Source of the DNA: Flavobacteriales bacterium | GTDB lineage: Bacteria > Bacteroidota > Bacteroidia > Flavobacteriales_D > Sanyastnellaceae | Assembly (NCBI GenBank): GCA_030728235.1 | Contig: JANRAA010000098.1 | Span: forward strand, 1-6,591 | Reading direction: 5' to 3' | DNA: 6,591 bases | Shown here: one piece after another, positions 1 through 5,969 of the stretch | How the letters are laid out: the number at the start of each line of letters is the position of its first letter | Position numbering within the stretch: the first letter of the stretch is position 1 | Translations under genes and position numbers: made by a program | The notes under the pieces: model-generated | The model's input: only the letters and a program-made list of their open reading frames with translations | Told to the model about the DNA's origin: nothing | Databases searched by the model: none

Positions 1-1085
1 CGTGTATCGCCATCGGTTCCAAGCAACATAGCACGCACTCCTGCCCTTCCCGGTTCGATGTCATCCATCGTTAGTGAAGGAATCAAGCGTTGCAAGGTTT
101 GAAGGAAGAGGCGCTTTGAAAACGCGCGACGGTACTCATTGATACCGAATGAAATATTGTTCAAGAACAGCTTCCACGTCCCGCCGTAAGTTAGCGCATC
201 AATGGTATCGTTCAAATCAAAATCTGTCTTACCATATCCCTCTCGTTTGAAGGTGAATACAGCGTTGGGTCCGCATTCAACGTCGCCGTTTACCATGCGG
301 GTAAAATGGACGCCCAAGAAAGGAAAATCAGGATTTGGAACCGGGTAAATCAAATTTCGCACCTTGTGCTTTGCCTGTTCAGTCAATTCGTAGTAATCGC
401 CTCGGAAGCCCACGATGCGCTCTTTGATATTCACACCATCTTTCTTCGCCAAGCGATCTGCATGCAGTCCGCCACAGAAAATCAAGTACTTACAACGATA
501 AGACGCTTTGTTCGTCTTCACAAGCGAGGTATCTCCTTGTCGTTCAAATGATATGGCTTCCTCACCCAAAACCACCTTCGACCCCTGTTGCTTACCTGTC
601 GCCACCTCAGCCATTTTCTCGGTAGCACCTCTGAAGTCGATAATACCCGTGCAGCCCACAAACAACCCTCCAATCGACTCACAAAAAGGTTCTATTTCTT
701 TTATCTCTTCGGCTGAAACGCGACTTAAACCCTCAATGCCATTTTGCACCCCATTTTGGAAAATCTTTTCCATGTGAGGAAGTTCTGACTCAGAGGTCGC
801 TGCGATCACTTTACCGCAGACATCGTGTTGGATGTTGTACTTTTTCGCGAATTCAACGATTTCTCTTCTTCCCTTCACGCAATTCTCGGCTTTTAGAGAG
901 CCCGGCTTGTAATACAAACCCGAGTGTATCACCCCACTGTTGTGTCCGGTTTGGTGATCTGCCAAACCTTTCTCTTTTTCGATGAGCAAGATGGTTTTGT
1001 TCGGGTGTCTCTCTTGCAATTTGTAGAGCGTCGCAGCTCCAACAATGCCTCCACCAACAATAATGATATCGAAATTCAGCTCCAC
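1..1085 (-). CDS. lhgO: L-2-hydroxyglutarate oxidase (FAD-dependent), C-terminus cut by window edge
   Basis: This enzyme oxidises L-2-hydroxyglutarate to 2-oxoglutarate using FAD; in bacteria electrons are thought to pass to the quinone pool, so it acts as metabolite repair or in glutarate/lysine breakdown. Reading the minus strand gives 361 codons with no stop before the left edge. Residues 7-16 (IIIVGGGIVG) are the FAD-binding GxGxxG fold. Residues 44-66 carry the family hallmark HQTGHNSGVIHSG followed by YYKPGSLKA. Residues 247-284 match the family strongly, including YPVPNPDFPFLGVHFTR, then GPNAV and FKREGY. The family is about 400-420 residues, so roughly the last 40-60, including the C-terminal FAD-contacting segment, lie outside. 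The start is taken as GTG at 1085: the frame has no ATG between the upstream stop (1122-1124) and the FAD motif, and GTG puts the motif near residue 10, as usual. CTG at 1079 is less likely. It is divergent from the transporter gene. Confidence 0.93.
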   Translation of the reverse strand, partial: MELNFDIIIVGGGIVGAATLYKLQERHPNKTILLIEKEKGLADHQTGHNSGVIHSGLYYKPGSLKAENCVKGRREIVEFAKKYNIQHDVCGKVIAATSESELPHMEKIFQNGVQNGIEGLSRVSAEEIKEIEPFCESIGGLFVGCTGIIDFRGATEKMAEVATGKQQGSKVVLGEEAISFERQGDTSLVKTNKASYRCKYLIFCGGLHADRLAKKDGVNIKERIVGFRGDYYELTEQAKHKVRNLIYPVPNPDFPFLGVHFTRMVNGDVECGPNAVFTFKREGYGKTDFDLNDTIDALTYGGTWKLFLNNISFGINEYRRAFSKRLFLQTLQRLIPSLTMDDIEPGRAGVRAMLLGTDGDT

Positions 1086-1102
1086 AGGATAAAATTTTGC
1101 AA

Positions 1103-1110
1103 CAAAGGTA
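1103..1110 (-). promoter_or_regulatory. Bacteroidota -7 promoter box upstream of lhgO
   Basis: The minus strand reads TACCTTTG, an exact match to the TAnnTTTG -7 consensus of the Bacteroidota primary sigma factor. It ends 17 nt before the proposed GTG start, which would leave a leader of about a dozen nucleotides. I see no TTTG-like -33 element at the expected distance, so the call rests on the -7 box and its position. The same octamer occurs upstream of hemE. Confidence 0.45.
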
Positions 1111-1151
1111 AGTAACGAAAGCTATTGCGTGCTTCTTTCTTTCGGATTACC
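1107..1151. promoter_or_regulatory. Imperfect dyad in the divergent lhgO/transporter intergenic region
   Basis: GGTAA (1107-1111) and CGAAAG (1116-1121) are mirrored by CTTTCG (1139-1144) and TTACC (1147-1151). The inner arms are 17 nt apart. As a result each divergent gene has CTTTCG, a 2- or 4-nt gap, then TTACCTT(T)G in front of it. This could be an operator for one dimeric regulator, or two similar promoters arranged back to back. The symmetry is directly visible; the function is inferred. Confidence 0.3.
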
Positions 1152-1154
1152 TTG
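1148..1154 (+). promoter_or_regulatory. Weak candidate -7 box upstream of the UMF1-family transporter gene
   Basis: TACCTTG differs from the TAnnTTTG -7 consensus by one missing T and lies 7 nt before the ATG at 1162, so transcripts would be nearly leaderless. An alternative 7-of-8 match, AAATTTTG, lies at 1092-1099 and would give a leader of about 55 nt. Neither has a clear -33 partner, and I cannot choose between them from sequence. Confidence 0.25.
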
Positions 1155-1161
1155 CTGACTT

Positions 1162-2511
1162 ATGACGCAAGCCACGAACCGCAAGATTCAAAACGCCTGG
1201 GCCTTTTATGATTGGGCCAATAGCGTATATCCCTTGGTGATCAGCACCGCTATTTTCCCAATTTATTTCAATGCTGTCACCACCTCTGAGGAGAACGGTG
1301 TGGTTTCAGACACGGTGTCGTTCTTGGGAATAACGCTGGTGAACACACAGCTGTATTCGTATGTAATTGCCGCGTCTTTGCTGGTGGTCATGGTGATGTC
1401 TCCTATTCTTTCTGGTGCAGCCGACTACGCCGGTAAGAAGAAATTTTTCTTGCAACTCTTCTGTTACATCGGAGCTTTGGCATGTGGTGGCATGTTTTTT
1501 TTCAGCACCGATCATTTGGAATTGAGCATGTTGGCCGTATTTCTTGCCAGCATTGGCTATTGGTCGAGCATTGTTTTCTACAATGCATACCTACCTGAGA
1601 TTGCGGCACCTGAAGATCACGACAGCCTTAGTGCAAAAGGATTTTCTTGGGGTTATATTGGTAGTGTTTTGTTGTTGATCATCAATTTGGTCATGATACA
1701 ACTTATCGACGAATCGCTGACCAAATGGTCGTTTGTGATGGTGGCTATATGGTGGGCTGGTTTTGCCCAAATTACGTTTCGCAGGCTGCCTTCAAATCCT
1801 TATAACCGAAAGCCTGAAGGACAGATTTGGAGTCATGGCTTGAAAGAACTTCGAAAGGTGTTTTTTCAAATCCGCAGCATTGTCCCCCTACGCAGATACC
1901 TCTTCGCTTTTTTCGTTTTCAGCATGGCTGTTCAAACCATCATGCTCATGGCGCAGTTTTTTGGAATGAAAGAAGTGCATGTTGTAACCGATGCTACGGG
2001 TGCTGGGTATGCGATGTACCCTCCACTTGTATCGCAGCATACCGGATTGGATACGGGTGAATTGATCATTGCCATCATACTTGTCCAACTCATTGCTGTA
2101 CCTGGCGCGTGGCTTTTCTCACGTGGATCGGGCAAATTCGGGAACATCCGTATGATAGGAATTGCACTTGTCTGTTGGATAGGAGCTTGTCTGTACGCCT
2201 TCTTCGCTGTTGATACACCCAATGAGTTTTTCATCACAGCGGGTTTGATTGGCTTTATGATGGGCGGTACCCAATCGTTGAGTCGTTCTACCTATTCGAA
2301 AATGCTACCTGAAACGCACGACCACGCCTCCTTTTTCAGTTTTTACGACGTTCTAGAGAAACTGGGAATTGTGATTGGGATGATTTCTTTCGGATACATT
2401 GAAGGCCTAACGGGATCGATGCGAAATTCTGTGCTATCGTTGATTGTCTTTTTCGGAGTCGGCCTGATCTTGCTATTCTTTGTCCCAAAGAGCAAACCTA
2501 GTTTGCCATAA
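1162..2511 (+). CDS. MFS transporter, UMF1 / Atg22-like family
   Basis: This is an inner-membrane transporter of 449 residues with about 12 hydrophobic helices (roughly 20-37, 62-84, 95-114, 119-145, 161-181, 189-207, 245-268, 299-319, 329-350, 355-375, 398-415, 422-441). Family marks are WAFYDWANSVY near the N-terminus (13-23), a motif-A-like GAADYAGKKKFF after helix 2 (85-96), YNAYLPEIA at 140-148, and GGTQSLSRSTYSKMLPE then FFSFYDVLEKLG at 368-402. These resemble the bacterial UMF1 family related to fungal Atg22, a vacuolar amino-acid effluxer. The bacterial substrate is unknown, so no symbol is given. The segment between helices 7 and 8 (about 269-298) is long and hydrophilic. ATG at 1162 is chosen because the conserved N-terminal motif follows directly; no Shine-Dalgarno sequence is visible. 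It diverges from lhgO and its last 14 bp overlap the opposing OmpA-family gene. Confidence 0.9.
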   Translation: MTQATNRKIQNAWAFYDWANSVYPLVISTAIFPIYFNAVTTSEENGVVSDTVSFLGITLVNTQLYSYVIAASLLVVMVMSPILSGAADYAGKKKFFLQLFCYIGALACGGMFFFSTDHLELSMLAVFLASIGYWSSIVFYNAYLPEIAAPEDHDSLSAKGFSWGYIGSVLLLIINLVMIQLIDESLTKWSFVMVAIWWAGFAQITFRRLPSNPYNRKPEGQIWSHGLKELRKVFFQIRSIVPLRRYLFAFFVFSMAVQTIMLMAQFFGMKEVHVVTDATGAGYAMYPPLVSQHTGLDTGELIIAIILVQLIAVPGAWLFSRGSGKFGNIRMIGIALVCWIGACLYAFFAVDTPNEFFITAGLIGFMMGGTQSLSRSTYSKMLPETHDHASFFSFYDVLEKLGIVIGMISFGYIEGLTGSMRNSVLSLIVFFGVGLILLFFVPKSKPSLP

Positions 2512-2525
2512 CGAACTTCCGTTCG
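2477..2525. repeat. Three consecutive short hairpins at the convergent gene junction
   Basis: Three perfect inverted repeats follow one another: TCTTTG/CAAAGA with a 3-nt loop (2477-2491), GCAAAC/GTTTGC with a 3-nt loop (2492-2506), and CGAAC/GTTCG with a 4-nt loop (2512-2525). The first two abut exactly. The stop of the OmpA-family gene is the loop of the second hairpin, and the transporter stop lies between the second and third. Neither strand has a T-run after the array, so it is not a classical intrinsic terminator. It may still hinder convergent transcription or protect 3' ends. The structure is read from the sequence; the role is inferred. Confidence 0.4.
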
Positions 2526-3643
2526 AGGACTTTAAACTCCACCCTTCTGTTTGCTGCGCGACCTTCAGCGGTGTCGTTATCGGCTACTGGTATGGTGCTT
2601 CCGAAGAAACCCAATTCCAATCGGGCGGGGTCTATTCCTTGATCTACGAGGTAACGCCTTACCGTCTCAGCCCGGTTTTCAGAAAGTTCAACGTTGTAGC
2701 CTTCTACCCCAATTAAATCGGTGTGTCCGTTAACTTGAACGAACATGTACTTATTTCTTCGCAGCAACGAAGCGGCTTGATCGAGAAGAATTTTTGCTTC
2801 ATCAGAAAGTATGGCTTCATCGAAATCGAAAAGTACAGATTCGATTTTGATTTCTGTATAATCTGATAGCTGGAGCGGTGGGTCATGCACTTCGGCTGCG
2901 ATTTTATCATTTAGACAACTGCACTCGTCGCGTGATTTTACTGAATGCACTTCGATGTTATCGATATAAACATACGCCCAAGAGCTGGTTGAGCTACCGC
3001 CATCGAGGGCAGTGCGCATGAGGCGGCTGATTGTTTGGTCTGAATTGAAATTTCCGATGGTTAGGTATTTCTCTCCGCCTTGCGCAACAAACACATCTGA
3101 AAGTTTGACCCATGAATCGTATTGGTCGAGCATGTGAAGGCGCGGGTTTCGAATTTGCGGACGTTCATCGATCAATCCTTCGCCCGAAGCTTTTACTGCA
3201 CCTTGAGAAAAGAGCACGCCTAGGCCATCAGTAACATACAAGCAATAATCTGCACACGACACCCAAAACTCAACACATACCAGCTCACCTGGGGCCAATT
3301 TTCGAGACAATTCTGTTTGAAGGTATTCCCTATAATTCCGTTTCGAACCAGCATAAGTAACCAAACCCACGTAACCTTGTCCTTCTAATGCATCTTGGCT
3401 CCCAACGAAGTTGCGGGGCACGCCAGCGTTCTTCGAACATTCATTGAAATAATCGGGAGTTGCGCGGTTGGGTTGGGTCCAATACTTAACTGTTTTGAGC
3501 GTCTGGGTATTGAAATCTGTCGGACAATACGTCTTTTCTTCAAAGCCCCCATTGCGCAGCAATTCTTGCGCTGGCAGGTGCATTGAAAGCATCAACCCAA
3601 TGGAAAGAAGCAAGTGTTTCACAACCAAATTAACTCGAACCAT
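2498..3643 (-). CDS. Secreted OmpA-family protein with N-terminal beta-sandwich-like region (paralog 1)
   Basis: From ATG at 3643 this encodes 381 residues. Residues 1-26 form a signal peptide (MVRVN, then a hydrophobic stretch ending LPAQ), with cleavage likely just before or after Q26. Residues 27-235 are a secreted region opening LLRNGGFEE, with W55, W128 and W178 and ending YVYIDNIEVHSV; this resembles carbohydrate-binding-module-like jelly rolls, but no ligand can be read from it. A CSC linker follows (241-243). Residues 266-372 are a complete OmpA-like domain: VLFDFDEAILSDEA, NGHTD (305-309), YNVELSENRA and NRRVEF. D309 and R324 align with E. coli OmpA D271 and R286, which bind diaminopimelate of peptidoglycan. 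The open frame extends to a GTG at 3682, but that codon lies inside the upstream gene's terminator, so ATG 3643 is preferred. It is a tandem paralog of the next gene upstream. Confidence 0.85.
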   Translation of the reverse strand: MVRVNLVVKHLLLSIGLMLSMHLPAQELLRNGGFEEKTYCPTDFNTQTLKTVKYWTQPNRATPDYFNECSKNAGVPRNFVGSQDALEGQGYVGLVTYAGSKRNYREYLQTELSRKLAPGELVCVEFWVSCADYCLYVTDGLGVLFSQGAVKASGEGLIDERPQIRNPRLHMLDQYDSWVKLSDVFVAQGGEKYLTIGNFNSDQTISRLMRTALDGGSSTSSWAYVYIDNIEVHSVKSRDECSCLNDKIAAEVHDPPLQLSDYTEIKIESVLFDFDEAILSDEAKILLDQAASLLRRNKYMFVQVNGHTDLIGVEGYNVELSENRAETVRRYLVDQGIDPARLELGFFGSTIPVADNDTAEGRAANRRVEFKVLERKFVMAN

Positions 3644-3667
3644 AAATAAATATTGGGCAATGGTGCT

Positions 3668-3709
3668 AAAAAAAACATCCACCGAAGAATAGTGATTCTA
3701 CGGTGGATG
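3668..3709 (-). terminator. Strong intrinsic terminator after OmpA-family paralog 2
   Basis: Positions 3676-3684 and 3701-3709 form a perfect 9-bp stem (CATCCACCG/CGGTGGATG). After one A-A mismatch comes a further 5-bp stem and a 4-nt loop at 3691-3694. On the minus strand the hairpin is followed directly by eight Ts (3675-3668). It begins 18 nt past the stop of the gene at 3728-4903. There is no T-run on the plus side, so it works in the minus direction only. It sits 24 nt before the start of paralog 1. Confidence 0.93.
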
Positions 3710-3727
3710 CAAAATATTGGTTTTGAA

Positions 3728-4903
3728 TTACTTCTTGACTTTAAACGTAACGCGACGGTTTTGAGCGCGGCTCAAATCGGTTGGGCGTGTGTTTGCAGGG
3801 TCGTTGTTTTCTTTTGAAACTACATTCAGTCGACTGGCATCAACACCTTTCGACTTCAAGTAATCGGCGATGGCGTTGGCACGTTGCTCACCCATATTCG
3901 CATAGCGGGTATTGATCTTGGCCTCATCAAACTCATCGTTATCGCAGTGACCTACAACATCAAGTTTCCAGGTTGGATTTGCTTTAAGGATCTCAACAAT
4001 GCTGTTCAACGTTAGCTCACCGGCTTGGGTATACGTCTTCTTCAATGACGCGAAATAAACCGCAGAAGTACCGATGATTTCGTCACCCTTCGCATTGTCG
4101 CTAAGCACTACAGACTGACCATAGATCAAATCAGGCGCACGTTCAGCGTCAGGTGAGCATGAACACTGAGATTTTGCTTCTACTGCAACAACGCGCACAT
4201 CATCAACGAAGTAGTATGCATGATAAGCCGCAACACCCACTACATCTTTTGGCTTTTTGGTTTTTTCGATTTTCAAATCGGCATCGGCGCCAAAGCAACC
4301 AATCATAAGGTATTGTTCGCGACCGCTTCCGATAACTGTTCCACAAATGGTTTCCCAACCATCCATTCCGATCAAAGCCTTGTTGCCTTGATCTTTAACA
4401 GAAATAGAGTTCAGATCTTTAACAATAGAACCTGTGTTTGGTTGAACAACCTTGCGATCAGAAATTACAGCTCCAATGTAGTTCACTCCAAATTTAGAGA
4501 GATCTGCTAAGCTGATTTTGAACTGCACACAGTACATCTGGTCTTTCTCTAGCGGCTCTGAAAGTTGAACCGCAAGGTATGAACGGGTTGTCTTCTTATC
4601 AGTTGTATACGCTCTAAAGCCGGCATACAAATCGCCAGATGCAGCATCTTGCTTTCCGAAGCTATTTACTGGAATCGATACTTTTTCAGACTTGATACCT
4701 CCTGCAAACAAATCTGCCGGCGCTTTGGTGGCAGTGTACCAACCTTCACACAAATCCTGCAACATACCAGGATTTTTAAGCGTTTTGGTTTGTGCATTTT
4801 CAAAATCCCCGTTAGGAACAAGGTTTTTTTCATCGTCTTGCGCCAAAACTGGGCTCACGAAGAAAAATGCTAAAGCAATGATGACTAATTTATTCATATT
4901 CAT
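3728..4903 (-). CDS. Secreted OmpA-family protein with divergent OmpA domain (paralog 2)
   Basis: This 391-residue protein starts with a signal peptide (MNMNKL, hydrophobic 6-20, cleavage likely after VLA at residue 21). Residues 27-240 form the same kind of secreted region as in the neighbouring paralog: NLVPNGDFE opening, YCVQFKISLAD matching VCVEFWVSCAD, and YFVDDVRVVAVE at its end. A CSC linker follows (247-249). Residues 278-390 are an OmpA-like domain ending RAQNRRVTFKV, but it is unusual. The typical GHTD is GHCD (318-321), and the interval from this Asp to the conserved Arg (R341) is 20 residues instead of 15. Both putative peptidoglycan-contact residues are kept. The ATG at 4903 overlaps the hemE stop as ATGA, suggesting translational coupling; a second ATG at 4897 (M3) would give an equally good signal peptide. 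A strong terminator follows. The protein probably resides in the periplasm or outer membrane; its specific role is unknown. Confidence 0.85.
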   Translation of the reverse strand: MNMNKLVIIALAFFFVSPVLAQDDEKNLVPNGDFENAQTKTLKNPGMLQDLCEGWYTATKAPADLFAGGIKSEKVSIPVNSFGKQDAASGDLYAGFRAYTTDKKTTRSYLAVQLSEPLEKDQMYCVQFKISLADLSKFGVNYIGAVISDRKVVQPNTGSIVKDLNSISVKDQGNKALIGMDGWETICGTVIGSGREQYLMIGCFGADADLKIEKTKKPKDVVGVAAYHAYYFVDDVRVVAVEAKSQCSCSPDAERAPDLIYGQSVVLSDNAKGDEIIGTSAVYFASLKKTYTQAGELTLNSIVEILKANPTWKLDVVGHCDNDEFDEAKINTRYANMGEQRANAIADYLKSKGVDASRLNVVSKENNDPANTRPTDLSRAQNRRVTFKVKK

Positions 4904-5931
4904 TTCGGTTGGTAATCTTTAACGGTTTCAATAAAAACTTTCACGTTCTCAGGGTCGGTATCTGGGTAAACTCCGTGGCCTAAGTTAGCAATATGTGGTT
5001 GACCATCAAAACGATCTAGCATAGAACGCGTTTGACGTCGGATTTCATCTTTTGAAGCGTACAGCACACTCGGGTCGAGGTTTCCTTGCAGCGTCATGTT
5101 TTTACCAACTACTTCGCGGGCGCGCCGCGGATCGATGGTCCAATCTAAACCAATGGTTTGACACGGCAAAGTCGCCAAAGAATCTAGGAAATGTCCACCA
5201 CCTTTTGCAAACACCGTTACCGGCACTTCCGTTATGGCTTCGCATATTCTTCTTAGTCCTTCCAAAGCAAACTGATCGTATAATTCTTTACTAAGTACTC
5301 CTGCCCAGCTATCGAATATTTGAATCAGGTCAGCACCTGCAGCTACTTGAGCTTTCAAATAAAGAATTGTGGATTCGGTGATCGCATCAAGCAAGGTTCG
5401 TGCCATCACAGGATCTTGCCACAGATGCTTCCGTGCTAACGACCATTCTTTCGACCCTTTCCCCTCTGTCATGTAACAGAATATCGTCCATGGAGCGCCC
5501 GCAAAACCAATCAATGGCACACGTCCGCCGAGTTCTTTTTTCGTCAAGCGAATGGCATCAAGGACATACCCAAGATCTTCTTCAGGGTTTGCAACATGCA
5601 ATCTTCCCAAATCGGCACTGGAGCGAATTGTTTCTGGAAATATCGGTCCTGTTTTCTCGATCAATTCATACGGCAAGCCCATGGCTTCTGGCACCACGAG
5701 GATATCGGAAAAGATGATTGCAGCATCAACACCCAGCAAATCAACTGGTTGAATGGTCACCTCACAAGCTCTTTCAGGCGTTTTAACCAACTCTTTAAAA
5801 CCACTCAACCCTGCACGCACCGCGCGGTATTCAGGCAAGATTCTTCCGGCCTGACGCATGAGCCAAACGGGAGTTCTCTCAACAGACTCACCACGGGCTG
5901 CGCGTAGCAGCAAATCATTCTGTAAATTCAT
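4900..5931 (-). CDS. hemE: Uroporphyrinogen decarboxylase
   Basis: HemE is a cytoplasmic, cofactor-free enzyme that removes four carboxyl groups from uroporphyrinogen III to give coproporphyrinogen III in haem synthesis. The 343-residue product is full length for the family. It carries both signatures: PVWLMRQAGR (21-30) and GFAGAPWTIFCYMTEG (142-157). Residues equivalent to the human active site are present: R26 and R30, D76 in IIFSDILVVPEA, Y153, S208 in FDSWAG (human S219), and H319 in NLGHGVYPD. The open frame extends to a TTG at 5940, but ATG at 5931 is preferred because it begins MNLQND close to the conserved core and TTG would lie inside the promoter box. The gene begins 20 nt after the holA stop and its TGA overlaps the ATG of the OmpA-family gene by 4 nt. 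Nothing suggests loss of function. Confidence 0.97.
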   Translation of the reverse strand: MNLQNDLLLRAARGESVERTPVWLMRQAGRILPEYRAVRAGLSGFKELVKTPERACEVTIQPVDLLGVDAAIIFSDILVVPEAMGLPYELIEKTGPIFPETIRSSADLGRLHVANPEEDLGYVLDAIRLTKKELGGRVPLIGFAGAPWTIFCYMTEGKGSKEWSLARKHLWQDPVMARTLLDAITESTILYLKAQVAAGADLIQIFDSWAGVLSKELYDQFALEGLRRICEAITEVPVTVFAKGGGHFLDSLATLPCQTIGLDWTIDPRRAREVVGKNMTLQGNLDPSVLYASKDEIRRQTRSMLDRFDGQPHIANLGHGVYPDTDPENVKVFIETVKDYQPK

Positions 5932-5937
5932 GGACGG

Positions 5938-5969
5938 CAAAGGTAGTAATATCAGTGCAAGAGATTAAA
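5938..5969 (-). promoter_or_regulatory. Candidate Bacteroidota promoter for hemE
   Basis: The minus strand reads TTTA (5969-5966), a 20-nt spacer, then TACCTTTG (5945-5938). This is one mismatch from the TTTG-N19/20-TAnnTTTG arrangement of Bacteroidota housekeeping promoters. It overlaps the 3' end of holA. The -7 box ends 6 nt before the hemE ATG, so a transcript would be nearly leaderless. Cotranscription from holA remains possible. Confidence 0.45.

Noticed and set aside
306..1115. Three plus-strand open frames (306-551, 508-777, 924-1115)
   Set aside because: They lie antisense to lhgO, which has unmistakable family motifs throughout; their products have no recognisable features.
3641..3682. 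Extended N-terminus of paralog 1 from GTG at 3682
   Set aside because: It would begin inside the terminator stem and translate the T-run; the ATG at 3643 gives a normal signal peptide.
5119..5126. GC-rich 8-bp palindrome GGCGCGCC
   Set aside because: It lies inside hemE where the codons encode a conserved Arg/Ala-rich stretch (DPRRAREVV); there is no sign of a regulatory role.
4220..5907. Several plus-strand open frames of 66-105 residues
   Set aside because: They are antisense to the OmpA-family paralog 2 and hemE, whose coding frames are well supported; no start context or domain supports them.
5932..5940. TTG start for hemE
   Set aside because: It adds only three residues (MPS), uses a rare start codon and falls within the candidate -7 box; ATG at 5931 is simpler.
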